From positions 3,100,001-3,164,000 of the forward strand of contig CBDIQW010000001.1 of the NCBI GenBank assembly GCA_965283955.1: 64,000 bases of DNA, given 5' to 3'. A program made the translations under genes and the position numbers. The stretch is from Emticicia sp965283955. GTDB lineage: Bacteria > Bacteroidota > Bacteroidia > Cytophagales > Spirosomataceae. The first letter of the stretch is position 1, and the number at the start of each line of letters is the position of its first letter. Below are positions 55,872 to 64,000 of this stretch, in pieces. The notes beneath the pieces were generated by a model, which had not been told where the DNA came from, did no database searches, and worked only from the letters and a program-made list of their open reading frames with translations.

Positions 55872-56339
55872 AGGTTGTAATTAAAGAAAGATTAATAAAT
55901 GATTAATTTAACTTAAAAAATAAATCGTCTTTTTCTTGTTTTATCATAATCAATATAGCGTTGGTTAGACGAATCCAACCCTGTGATATAGAAATTTGTT
56001 TAGAAATCGTTGAATTATTTTTCTAATTAACTCCCAAAATTACAAAAAGAAATATATAAAGTCCAAAATATTATATTAAAAAATAAAATTTCTTTAAATA
56101 ATTCAATTTTTAAAAATTGTACAAAAACAATATAGCTTTAGGTTTTTAGTCGTAATTTTGTATTCCCATTTCATTCATCAATTATTGCTTCAAAGTCAAC
56201 AACTAAATTAATTATTAGCAAATCGACCAGCAAGGATCCGATTTGTACTTTTTTAAGATTATATGTTTACAGATATTGTTTTTTGATAGTAAACTTAAAA
56301 AATGAATATCTTTAAAAAAATCAAAAACTTTGAGAATCA
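55872..56339. other. divergent intergenic region upstream of susC
   Basis: A 468-bp AT-rich gap between divergent genes. It holds the susC promoter (56035-56067), its long untranslated leader, in which GTTGG (55970s) can pair with CCAAC over ten bases, and on the plus strand a lone -7-like TAATTTTG at 56153-56160 facing the oxidoreductase gene but without a -33 box. No ORF, tRNA or palindrome of note was seen. The leader length would allow regulation, but no known motif is recognised. Confidence 0.6.
56035..56067 (-). promoter_or_regulatory. promoter of the susCD operon
   Basis: On the minus strand TTTG (56067-56064), 21 bases, TAATTTTG (56042-56035). It lies about 165 bases before the susC start. 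Confidence 0.65.
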
Positions 56340-59336
56340 ATGATTAATCAACAATTACAGCAACTGGCCAAAGAGTTGGCCGGAGAACTTTATCTGGATG
56401 ATGTCATGCGTACGCTGTATGCTACTGATGCTTCTGCTTACCGTGAAGTGCCACTGGCAGTAGCAATTCCAAAAGATGAATCCGACATTCAAAAATTGAT
56501 AGCTTTTGCTCGTAAAAATAATACTTCGCTTATTCCTCGTACTGCTGGTACTTCCTTGGCTGGGCAAGTAGTGGGCAATGGTATTATCGTTGATGTATCT
56601 CGTACTTTCACTAAAATACTTGAACTAAACAAAGAAGAGCGATGGGTAATAGTACAACCGGGAGTTGTGCGTGATGAATTGAATTTCTTCTTGAAACAAA
56701 ACGGACTATTCTTCGGTCCCGAAACCTCAACGGCCAATCGTGCCATGATTGGCGGAATGGTAGGAAATAATTCATGTGGCTCAAATTCGGTGGTTTATGG
56801 AAGTACCCGAAACCATTTGATGGAAGTCAAAGGCTTTTTGAGCGATGGGTCGTTTGTCGAATTTAAGAATTTAAGTGTTGAAGAATTTAACCAGAAATTA
56901 ATTGATACTACAACTCTTGAAGGGCGAATTTACAATCATATTAATACTATTTTGAGCGACGAAGACAATCAAAACGAAATTCGTAAGGAATTTCCGAAGA
57001 TGAGTATTGAGCGTCGGAATACGGGTTATGCCATTGATGAACTTCTGGAAACCGAGGTTTTTACAAAACAAGGCAAAAACGAAACTATTAAAACTCCTCC
57101 TTTATCTGGCGTTTCATCGGGTGGTGCTTTTAACTTCTGTAAACTGATTGCTGGTTCGGAAGGGACTTTGATCTTTATTACCGAAATCAAACTCCATGTC
57201 AATCCATTACCGCCAAAAATACAAGGCTTAGTGTGTGTGCATGTTAATTCTGTGGACGAGTCACTTAAAGCAAACCTTATTGCTCTCAAATACAAGCCAA
57301 CGGCCGTTGAATTGATCGATCATTATATTTTAGAGTGTACGAAAGAAAATAAAGAACAAAGTCAAAACCGTTTCTTTGTACAAGGCGACCCTGGGGCGAT
57401 TTTAGTAGTAGAACTTTCAAACGATGATATTGATGAAGTAAAGTCTCGTGCGATAGAAATGGAAGCCGAAATGCGTGCTGCTGGCTTGGGGTATCATTTC
57501 CCGATTCTTTTCGGCGAAGACACTAAAAAGATTTGGACGCTCCGCAAAGCAGGTTTGGGGCTTCTATCTAACCTCCCAGGTGATGAAAAAGCTGTGGCAG
57601 TTATCGAAGATACGGCCGTTGACGTAAACGATTTGCCAGATTTTATTAGAGAATTTAATGAAATTCTGACTAAAAATGGCATGTCGTCGGTGCATTATGC
57701 CCACGCAGGTTCGGGCGAGATTCACCTTCGACCAATCATTAATCTAAAAACAGCCGAAGGGCACCGCCAGTTCAGGTTGATTGCCGAAGAAATTTCGACT
57801 TTAGTAAAAAAATATAAAGGGTCACTTTCGGGCGAACATGGTGATGGCCGCCTGCGAGGTGAATTTATTCGTCAACAAATTGGTGATAAAAATTACGCTC
57901 TAATTAAGGATTTGAAAAAGGTTTGGGACGAACAAAATATTTTCAATCCAAACAAAATAGTCGATACGCCTCCGATGGATAAATTCCTTCGCTATGAGGC
58001 TGACCACAAAGTTCCAGAATTTGAAACAGTTTTCCGATTCAATAATCAGAATATCCTCCAGCACGCCGAGCAGTGCAATGGCTCGGGCGATTGCCGCAAG
58101 ACTGAATTGAGCGGTGGAACGATGTGTCCGAGTTATATGGCCACTCGCAATGAAAAAGATACTACTCGTGCCAGAGCCAATATTTTAAGGGAATTTCTAA
58201 CAAACAATCCCCTAACCCCCGATGGGGGAATTGATTTTAGTAAAGCTCCCCTATCGGGGGCGGGGGGGGCTAAAGAAGTCCTTGATTTGTGCCTTTTATG
58301 TAAAGGTTGTAAGTCGGAATGCCCATCAAATGTCGATGTTGCGAAGTTAAAAATGGAATTTTTGCAACATTATCAAGAAAAAAACGGTGTTCCGATGCGT
58401 TCGTGGTTGATTGGTAATTATTCAAAAATGAGCAATATCGCATCGTATGTGCCGTGGGCTTATAATTTGGTTTTAGGAAATGCTCCTTTGCGTAAAATTG
58501 CCAATCGTGTAATTGGTTTCCACCCCGAGCGAACAATGCCACTTTTGAGTAACAATACGCTCAAACAGTGGTATAAAAAATCAAGAAAAGAGGCTTCTGA
58601 ATCAACGAAAAAAGTGTATTTATTTTGCGATGAATTTACGAATTTCAATGATGTTGAAATTGGGAAAAAAGCACTCGATTTACTCAATAAACTCGGCTAC
58701 GAAGTAATTATTCCAAACCACGTTGATTCTGGAAGAGCGTATTTATCGAAGGGATTACTGAAAGATGCCAAAAAATTGGCCAATCAAAATGTGGCATTGT
58801 TGAAAGATGTCGTCACCGAAGAAACACCAATCATCGGAATCGAACCTTCGGCAATTTTGACGTTCAGAGATGAATACCCCGATTTAGTTGATGCAAACTT
58901 AGCGGAATCGGCTAAAAAACTGGCTAAAAATGCCTTGTTGATTGACGAATTTATTGCTCGTGAAATTGATGCAAAACGTATTACGGTTGAAAACTTTACC
59001 AACGAAAAACGTCTCATCAAACTACACGGACATTGCCAACAAAAAGCAGTAGCTTCGCTAACACCGACCAAAAAGATTCTTTCGTTGCCTAAAAACTACG
59101 AAGTGCATCTCATTCCATCGGGTTGTTGCGGAATGGCGGGTTCGTTTGGTTACGAAAAAGAACATTATGATTTATCAATGAAAATTGGTGAATTAGTGCT
59201 TTTCCCGACGGTCAGAAAACAGCCAGAGGAAGTAATGATTGCTGCCCCAGGAACAAGCTGTCGCCACCAAATTCATGACGGAACAGGCCGAAAAGCCTTA
59301 CACCCTGTTGAGATTCTTTGGCAAGCATTGGTCTGA
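56340..59336 (+). CDS. FAD-binding and 4Fe-4S oxidoreductase, D-lactate/glycolate dehydrogenase-like fusion, with in-frame repeat
   Basis: A 998-residue fusion. Residues 30-210 form the FAD-binding PCMH domain (LIPRTAGTSLAGQVVGNGII, FGPETSTANRAMIGGMVGNN), followed by the FAD-oxidase C domain (VHYAHAGSGEIHLRPI, SLSGEHGDGRLRGEFI). Residues 575-670 contain two ferredoxin-type clusters (CNGSGDCRK...CPS and LCLLCKGCKSECPSNVD). The C-terminal CCG domain has HGHCQQKA and PSGCCGMAGSFGYEKEHYD. The architecture is that of YdiJ/Dld-type 2-hydroxyacid dehydrogenases, which pass electrons to the respiratory chain. About 21 residues near 621-645 (NNPLTPDGGI to SGAGGAKE) are encoded by a GC-rich repeat lying between the two clusters, without breaking the frame. 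Confidence 0.9.
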   Translation: MINQQLQQLAKELAGELYLDDVMRTLYATDASAYREVPLAVAIPKDESDIQKLIAFARKNNTSLIPRTAGTSLAGQVVGNGIIVDVSRTFTKILELNKEERWVIVQPGVVRDELNFFLKQNGLFFGPETSTANRAMIGGMVGNNSCGSNSVVYGSTRNHLMEVKGFLSDGSFVEFKNLSVEEFNQKLIDTTTLEGRIYNHINTILSDEDNQNEIRKEFPKMSIERRNTGYAIDELLETEVFTKQGKNETIKTPPLSGVSSGGAFNFCKLIAGSEGTLIFITEIKLHVNPLPPKIQGLVCVHVNSVDESLKANLIALKYKPTAVELIDHYILECTKENKEQSQNRFFVQGDPGAILVVELSNDDIDEVKSRAIEMEAEMRAAGLGYHFPILFGEDTKKIWTLRKAGLGLLSNLPGDEKAVAVIEDTAVDVNDLPDFIREFNEILTKNGMSSVHYAHAGSGEIHLRPIINLKTAEGHRQFRLIAEEISTLVKKYKGSLSGEHGDGRLRGEFIRQQIGDKNYALIKDLKKVWDEQNIFNPNKIVDTPPMDKFLRYEADHKVPEFETVFRFNNQNILQHAEQCNGSGDCRKTELSGGTMCPSYMATRNEKDTTRARANILREFLTNNPLTPDGGIDFSKAPLSGAGGAKEVLDLCLLCKGCKSECPSNVDVAKLKMEFLQHYQEKNGVPMRSWLIGNYSKMSNIASYVPWAYNLVLGNAPLRKIANRVIGFHPERTMPLLSNNTLKQWYKKSRKEASESTKKVYLFCDEFTNFNDVEIGKKALDLLNKLGYEVIIPNHVDSGRAYLSKGLLKDAKKLANQNVALLKDVVTEETPIIGIEPSAILTFRDEYPDLVDANLAESAKKLAKNALLIDEFIAREIDAKRITVENFTNEKRLIKLHGHCQQKAVASLTPTKKILSLPKNYEVHLIPSGCCGMAGSFGYEKEHYDLSMKIGELVLFPTVRKQPEEVMIAAPGTSCRHQIHDGTGRKALHPVEILWQALV
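58208..58271. repeat. GC-rich repeat element inserted in frame in a coding gene
   Basis: CCCCTAACCCCCGATGGGGG on the left and CTCCCCTATCGGGGGCGGGG then GGGGCT on the right are inverted around ATTGATTTTAGTAAAG. The arms match the ends of the element at 9951-10052. It is read through as part of the 56340-59336 protein. Confidence 0.85.
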
Positions 59337-59356
59337 TTCTCAGATTTTTATATCTT

Positions 59357-59394
59357 TTGGCGATGTTTTTCAGAAAAAGACATCGCCAATTTTG
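59357..59394 (+). terminator. terminator after the FAD/Fe-S oxidoreductase
   Basis: TTGGCGATGT (59357-59366) pairs with ACATCGCCAA (59380-59389) and is followed by TTTTG. The rest of the gap to 59626 is AT-rich and shows no gene. Confidence 0.8.
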
Positions 59395-59626
59395 TTTTAT
59401 AGTGGTAGTTTTTATGAATTTTTCGAGTTTTTGCTAAGTAAATGTAGTTTTTGTATTTTTATATTAATGTTTTTGTTTAAAATTGTCGAAGTATTTAGCC
59501 TTAAATGGCTAAAAAAGTGAATCTGAGTTCTAATGGTACATTCAGTAGGTAGATTGCTGGAACATTATAAGAGTGTAACGTGTTTTAATTCTTACTTACA
59601 CTTACGTACCCACTAAAAAAGTAAAA

Positions 59627-60718
59627 ATGAGTAACCGAAATTTATTAAGTTTAGAGTTGACAACCCCTGTTGACGACGAACGACCTGTATATTTATCAGG
59701 TAATTTTTGTGAATGGAATCCCGATGTGTCAGATTTTGAAATGAAACGTGTGAGCAAGGGAAAATACAAATTTACATTTGCCCCAGAAGTAGCACTTCCT
59801 GAAAAAATAGAATATAAATACACACGCGGTGGCTGGGATTTTGTTGAGCTGGATACCTACGGAAACGCACCAAGTAATCGAGTAATTGATAAATTATCAG
59901 GTAGTTATGCCGATTTTGTACCTTATTGGCGACACGATGGCTCTACAGCATTTATCAAGAAATTGATGCCCAAAGTGCAGGTGGTTTCTGAAAAATTCGA
60001 AATTCCTCAATTGAGCAAAACACGGAAAGTTTATATTCTTCTCCCACACGATTACGACCAAAATCTTGACAAACATTATCCAGTTTTATATATGCAAGAT
60101 GCCCAAAATCTTTTTGGGAAAGGGTCAAGCTACGGTAACTGGGAAATTGATAAACGCCTTTCGCTTTTGACCAAAAAAGAATTGGGTGATGTAATTATTG
60201 TGGCCATCGAACACGGCGAAGAAGAGCGTTTCAATGAATATTCACCTTACACTGTCGAGAAAAAAGGTAAAGGTTTGGGCATGAAGTACGCCAATTTTAT
60301 TGTGCGTAATCTAAAACCATACATTGATGCCAATTATCGCACTAAAACTGAGCGACAATTTACTGGAATTGGGGGTAGTTCGATGGGTGGTTTGATTAGT
60401 ATTTATGCTGGACTGATGTATCCCGAATCTATCGGTCGTCTGATGGTGCTTTCGCCTGCTTTGTGGGTTTCTCCTAAAATATACTGAATCGGTATTGAGT
60501 TTTTTAATCCTCTCGATACAAAAATCTATTTGTATGGTGGAGGAAAAGAAGGCTCAGCGATGATTCCAAATGTCAAGAAAATGAAAGAGTCGATAGAAAG
60601 TCAGGGTTGGGATGCTGAGAAAATACAAATCAAACTTTCGACTGACCCCAAAGGCGAACATAATGAAAAACGTTGGGGACAAGAGTTTCCCAAAGCGATA
60701 GAGTGGTTATTTTATTGA
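59627..60718 (+). CDS. alpha/beta-hydrolase esterase with N-terminal carbohydrate-binding-like domain (in-frame stop)
   Basis: A 363-codon gene interrupted by TGA at 60485-60487, after which the same frame continues IGIEFFNPLDTKIYLYGGG to the natural stop at 60716-60718. The first 95 residues (RPVYLSGNFCEWNPDVSDFE and KIEYKYTRGGWDFVELDTYG) resemble the starch-binding/CBM48-like E-set fold. Residues 120-285 form the esterase D-type hydrolase (RKVYILLPHDYDQNLDKHYP, GGSSMGGLISIYAGL with the serine, VVAIEHGEEERFNEYSPYT). The catalytic acid and histidine would lie in the part after the stop (DPKGEHNEKRW). It has no signal peptide. It may be a recent nonsense mutation or a sequence error. Confidence 0.8.
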
Positions 60719-60720
60719 TA

Positions 60721-60751
60721 ACCCCACCCAACCCTCCCCAATAGGGAGGGC
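60721..60751. repeat. GC-rich repeat with hairpin
   Basis: ACCCCACCCAACCCTCCCCA then ATAGGGAGGGC: the CCCTCCCC/ATAGGGAGGG hairpin is the same as at 28476. It follows the esterase stop and precedes the aminopeptidase. Confidence 0.7.
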
Positions 60752-60766
60752 TAAAATAAATTTAAT

Positions 60767-62239
60767 ATGAAAATCAACATAACAACCAATAATACCGCAG
60801 CTAAAACCATTATCTTTCCGTTGGTAGATAATGAAAAATTGGTTGAAAACCTTTCAAAAATTGCCAAACACGTTGGATTAAGTGCCGAAACACTGCAACA
60901 AGATTTTAAGGCAGGAGCAAAAGAAACTTTGGCTTTGTATGGAGCAATCGAAGGACTCGAAAAAGTGTATCTATTAGGTTTAGGAAAATCCCCAAAAGCG
61001 ATTGATTTCGTGAAGGTTTTTCGTTGGTTTTTCTATAATTCAAAGAAAAAACTACCTAAAAATGTTGGTTTGAAGCTGAAATTAGCGGGTTTGGAAGCGT
61101 ACACTGAGCAAATTGTCAATGGACTTTGTTTGGCCGAATACGAAGTGGGTGTATATAAAACTGATGCAAAAAAAGTAGCTGAGTTTTTTACTGAAGAAGC
61201 CGTTTTAGAAATTCAAGTAGCTGAAAATTACTTAGAAAGTGCCGAAAAATCAGCCCAATCAGGGCAAGCAATTGCCGAAACGCAAGCCCGAATCATGGCT
61301 CTGGTTGATGCACCTGCTAATTATAAATATCCACAAAAAATCGCCGAATTTGCCATAGAATCAGGTAAAAAACATGGTTTTGATGTAAAAGTTTACGACG
61401 AAAAACAATGCCTCGAACTCGGCTTACATGCACTTTTAGCAGTTGGCCGTGGTAGCACCGAGAATCCAGCTCGTTTTATCGTGATGGAGTATAATAATTC
61501 ATCAGAAAAAGGCAAAAATATTGGTTTAGTTGGCAAAGGCGTAACTTTCGATACGGGTGGAATTTCAATCAAAGGGTCGGCAAGTATGAGTTACATGAAG
61601 TCGGATATGGGTGGGGCAGGAGCAGTTTTAGGAGCAATGGAATTGGCCGCAAAACTAAAACTTCCCGTACATTTGATTGGCGTGATTCCTACAACCGAAA
61701 ACTGCGTTGATGGAAATGCCCTCAAACCAAGCGAAGTTATTTCCTCATATTCAGGTAAAACCATCGAAGTCATTGATACTGATGCCGAAGGAAGACTAAT
61801 TTTAGCTGATGGACTTTCTTACATCAAGAAAAACTTTGAGCCAGACGTAATCATAGATTTGGCGACACTCACAGGAAATTGTATTGCTGCTTTAGGTTAT
61901 GCTGCGGCAGGTTTACTGTCTAATAATGATGAATTGGCCAATGAATTACTTGAAATCGGACAAGAAACTGGCGAAAAACTGTGGCGTTTACCACTTTGGG
62001 ACGACTATAAAGATATGATGAATTCGGATGTGGCCGATATTAAAAATCTTTCATCAGCACCTGTGGCGGGGGCAATCACTGCCGCAAAATTCTTAGAGTT
62101 TTTTATTGATGGCCATACAAACTGGGCTCACCTTGATATTGCTGGCTTGGCTTTTGGCGATTCAGAATTTGCCAAAATGAAATCAGCAACCGCCTATGGT
62201 GTGAATTTATTGACTACATGGATGAGGAGAATGAATTGA
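60767..62239 (+). CDS. leucyl aminopeptidase family protein (M17)
   Basis: A 490-residue cytosolic exopeptidase. The N-terminal half is the variable macro-like domain. The catalytic half has the dinuclear metal site: GKGVTFDTGGISIKG (Lys, Asp), MKSDMGGAGAV (Asp) and IDTDAEGRLILADGL (Asp, Glu, Arg). The last is the M17 signature NTDAEGRL with N replaced by I-D. It removes N-terminal residues in a hexameric assembly (family knowledge). The gene is intact and of usual length. Confidence 0.93.
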   Translation: MKINITTNNTAAKTIIFPLVDNEKLVENLSKIAKHVGLSAETLQQDFKAGAKETLALYGAIEGLEKVYLLGLGKSPKAIDFVKVFRWFFYNSKKKLPKNVGLKLKLAGLEAYTEQIVNGLCLAEYEVGVYKTDAKKVAEFFTEEAVLEIQVAENYLESAEKSAQSGQAIAETQARIMALVDAPANYKYPQKIAEFAIESGKKHGFDVKVYDEKQCLELGLHALLAVGRGSTENPARFIVMEYNNSSEKGKNIGLVGKGVTFDTGGISIKGSASMSYMKSDMGGAGAVLGAMELAAKLKLPVHLIGVIPTTENCVDGNALKPSEVISSYSGKTIEVIDTDAEGRLILADGLSYIKKNFEPDVIIDLATLTGNCIAALGYAAAGLLSNNDELANELLEIGQETGEKLWRLPLWDDYKDMMNSDVADIKNLSSAPVAGAITAAKFLEFFIDGHTNWAHLDIAGLAFGDSEFAKMKSATAYGVNLLTTWMRRMN

Positions 62240-62287
62240 TAATGCTTGGTATTTTTCAATTATCCATTTTCAATTATTCATTATCCA

Positions 62288-62977
62288 TTAACTAAGCACT
62301 TCTCGCAAAACCTGCAATGATTTTATCTCGCCGAATTCTTCTACGTGAATTCTGTAAAAGACAATAATAACTTCGAGTAAATGATTTCTCACGCCCCTGC
62401 TCATAAGTAGGGGCGTTTGATAATCGGCCAAAATTAGCTGATTCATGAGTTTTTGGTAGTCGGTATCAAATGGAATCATGGCATTAAATTCCTTGAATTG
62501 CGATACTATTTCGCTCGAATCTTGTGGTGAAAATCCTAAAAAGAACGCATATTTTAGCAAAAAAATCAAGTGAAAGTTCTCGAAATGTTCTTCGGTTTCA
62601 TCCAAGAAAATGAGCGAATGATAAAGAAAATCGAATAAAACTTCATTTTCGGTATGTTCTTTCAGCGTTTTATTCAAGATTTCATCCAAAAACATTCCGA
62701 TACTTGATTTATGAATTTCGTAAGGAAGGGTGCGAAATGGAAAACTTGATTTTATCTCTGAAATTCGGTGAAGGTCTTTCTTTTCATCATGATAAACCAC
62801 CATATCGAGCAGCGAAAGCGGCTGAAAAAGTGCGATTCTGTTTTTGCCTTTGCTGCTTCTTACACCATTTTCAATAAAAGATTGAATACCGAATTTTTCG
62901 GTATAAATTTTTACAATAATTGATGTTTCTCGATAACGAATATAGCTAATAACTATTCCCCGAGTTTTATGAAGCAT
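62288..62977 (-). CDS. recO: DNA repair protein RecO
   Basis: A 229-residue recombination mediator. The N-terminus MLHKTRGIVISYIRYRETSI then VKIYTEKFG is the OB-fold of RecO, followed by GVRSSKGKNRIALFQPLSLL and a helical domain with FHLIFLLKYAFFLGFSPQDS. The zinc-finger cysteines of some RecO proteins are absent, which is common in this phylum. RecO loads RecA onto SSB-coated single-stranded DNA with RecR. Its start overlaps the end of the oxidase gene by 11 bases. Confidence 0.9.
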   Translation of the reverse strand: MLHKTRGIVISYIRYRETSIIVKIYTEKFGIQSFIENGVRSSKGKNRIALFQPLSLLDMVVYHDEKKDLHRISEIKSSFPFRTLPYEIHKSSIGMFLDEILNKTLKEHTENEVLFDFLYHSLIFLDETEEHFENFHLIFLLKYAFFLGFSPQDSSEIVSQFKEFNAMIPFDTDYQKLMNQLILADYQTPLLMSRGVRNHLLEVIIVFYRIHVEEFGEIKSLQVLREVLS

Positions 62978-63551
62978 GGTAAAGTAAAAAGAGAAAAAGG
63001 ATAATCCAGAGAATATCTATAAAGTGCCAATAAATGCTTATTAGCTTGATTTTCAGTTGGTTAGGTGGATTTACACTATAAACGAAAGAATCGACATATT
63101 GCATTCGCTGGAACGCATCTTTATTGGCCGATGCCAATGCAATTAGTCCACCAAGTGTATGCAAAATATGAAGTCCCGAAAGTACATAAATAAACATTCC
63201 GCCTGTGTTATTGGCCATCGTAATTCCTGCTAAAAGCATTTTTCTCCAACCTAAAACCTGCAAGATAATAAACAACACACCCGCCAAAAGCGTGATGCTA
63301 ATATTGAGTCGGTAACTACGAAAACGCTCCTCTTTAAAGGCTTTATTTGCACCTTGAAGTGTCAAACTGCTGGCAATAATCACGAATGTACTCACCCAAA
63401 ATACGCCAGGAATTTTTAGCGGAATATCCTGATTACGTACCTCTTTGGTGATAAAAACCAAGAGTAAAAAGAAAAATAATAGCCCACTACCAACAATGGC
63501 TAAATACAGCATGAAAGCAAATGGTTCACGGCGTTTTGTAAGTCGATTCAT
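62967..63551 (-). CDS. heme-copper oxidase subunit III
   Basis: A 194-residue protein with five predicted membrane segments (FMLYLAIVGSGLLFFFLLLV, SVNPPNQLKIKLISIYWHFI). VSTFVIIASSLTLQGANKAF and VLSGLHILHTLGGLIALASA carry the conserved helices, and YWHFIDILWIILFLFLLYH is the C-terminal helix typical of subunit III (CyoC/CtaE). Subunits I and II are not in the window. It overlaps recO, so it is probably in the same transcript. Confidence 0.88.
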   Translation of the reverse strand: MNRLTKRREPFAFMLYLAIVGSGLLFFFLLLVFITKEVRNQDIPLKIPGVFWVSTFVIIASSLTLQGANKAFKEERFRSYRLNISITLLAGVLFIILQVLGWRKMLLAGITMANNTGGMFIYVLSGLHILHTLGGLIALASANKDAFQRMQYVDSFVYSVNPPNQLKIKLISIYWHFIDILWIILFLFLLYHAS

Positions 63552-63553
63552 AG

Positions 63554-63580
63554 ACCCCCTGCCCCTAAAGGGGAGTGCTT
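63554..63580. repeat. GC-rich repeat between ispE and the oxidase gene
   Basis: ACCCCCTGCCCCTAAAGGGG then AGTGCTT, a CCCCT/AGGGG hairpin of the same family as 9951 and 60721, in the 40-bp gap on the minus-strand cluster. Confidence 0.65.
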
Positions 63581-63591
63581 GTTTAAGGTTA

Positions 63592-64000
63592 TTAGATTTT
63601 AAAGAACCCTTGCCACATTGCGAAGTTTGGGAAACGACTTTTCAAGTCCTTTTCTTGCTCGAAAATACCATAGACTGTCGAACCCGAACCTGTCATTGAA
63701 GCATAAACTGCTCCCGCTTGATAGAGTGTTTCTTTTACGTCGGCAATGGTCGGATACTTTAATAACAACATTTCTTCAAAATCGTTTTTAACTATTTCTT
63801 TCCATTCAGAAATTGGTTGTAAAAGTGCCGTTTTTAGAGCTATTTGGGGCTTTTTTGGCGATACGCCCGAATACGCTTCGGCCGTAGAAATATGAATATC
63901 GGGATTTACTACAACCACAAACTTCCCTTTCAAATCAAGTGTAAAATCTTCAAATTCATCGCCTTTATTGAAGCAAAAAACGGGTCTATTTTCGATGAAA
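63592..64000 (-). CDS. ispE: 4-(cytidine 5'-diphospho)-2-C-methyl-D-erythritol kinase, 3' part (runs off the window end)
   Basis: The last 135 residues of a GHMP kinase. The frame is open to the right edge (FIENRPVFCFNKGDEFEDFT upstream of the first in-window ATG) and ends SRFPNFAMWQGFFKI. VVVVNPDIHISTAEAYSGVS is the IspE C-terminal signature, and ASMTGSGSTVYGIFE is the third GHMP motif. The enzyme phosphorylates CDP-methylerythritol in the non-mevalonate isoprenoid route. The N-terminal ATP loop lies beyond the window. Confidence 0.92.
   Translation of the reverse strand, partial: FIENRPVFCFNKGDEFEDFTLDLKGKFVVVVNPDIHISTAEAYSGVSPKKPQIALKTALLQPISEWKEIVKNDFEEMLLLKYPTIADVKETLYQAGAVYASMTGSGSTVYGIFEQEKDLKSRFPNFAMWQGFFKI

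Noticed and set aside
1..64000. CRISPR array, rRNA or tRNA gene
   Set aside because: No regularly spaced direct repeats and no cloverleaf or rRNA-like stretches were seen; the repeats present are palindromic and dispersed.

Overview
The window is about 64 kb of AT-rich chromosome from a member of the Bacteroidota, most likely the order Cytophagales (Spirosomataceae-like, e.g. an Emticicia/Arcicella relative; genus is a guess). The evidence is SusC/SusD and DUF4249/TonB outer-membrane pairs, a type IX secretion sorting tail on a GH31 glycosidase, DUF4292, DUF4301 and CRTAC1/ASPIC lipoproteins, lipoboxes with SC-type ends, and promoters of the phylum-specific form TTTG-N21-TAnnTTTG. No rRNA, tRNA or CRISPR array was seen.

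Layout. 1-4.4 kb: the 5' part of a DUF4301 gene, an overlapping two-gene module encoding an uncharacterised protein and a HEPN-like protein (both frame-disrupted), proA, and a DUF433/DUF5615 PIN-like toxin-antitoxin pair. 4.5-7.8 kb: a glucan phosphorylase-family gene, an AraC regulator and a REP-associated tyrosine transposase (RAYT) that carries a perfect palindrome inside its own coding sequence. 7.9-13.1 kb: leucine biosynthesis leuC-leuD-leuA-leuB, in which every intergenic gap holds a different palindromic or terminal-inverted-repeat element, one of them containing a GxxExxY gene. 13.2-26.3 kb: an OmpH/Skp chaperone, an S9 peptidase, a toxin-antitoxin insert flanked by a 157-bp duplication of the ahcY 3' end, ahcY, DUF2911, a Gfo/Idh oxidoreductase, an S41 protease, small exported proteins, a truncated Uma2 gene and xylA. 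26.4-34 kb: a TMTC-like membrane/TPR protein, then TPR-DUF4292-EnvC, panB and a MerC gene behind a twin-box operator. 34-55.9 kb: a long minus-strand block with nucleotide-sugar/glycan functions (SDR, GT2, flippase) and a probable glycan uptake and degradation locus (CRTAC1, TonB receptor + DUF4249, GH31-T9SS, CRTAC1, lipoprotein, SusD, SusC) with a good promoter upstream of susC. 56.3-64 kb: an FAD/Fe-S oxidoreductase with an in-frame repeat insertion, an esterase with an N-terminal carbohydrate-binding-like domain, an M17 aminopeptidase, recO, a heme-copper oxidase subunit III and the 3' part of ispE.

Two themes run through the window. First, several families of short GC-rich or palindromic repeats lie between genes and, in at least three places, inside genes: the RAYT gene, the 5' end of leuA and the 56-59 kb oxidoreductase. 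Second, at least nine otherwise full-length genes are broken by one-base indels or an in-frame stop, including the essential-looking ahcY. The repair needed is always a single base per break and restores normal family length, so many of these are probably sequence errors, and the affected genes are annotated here as single loci spanning the break.
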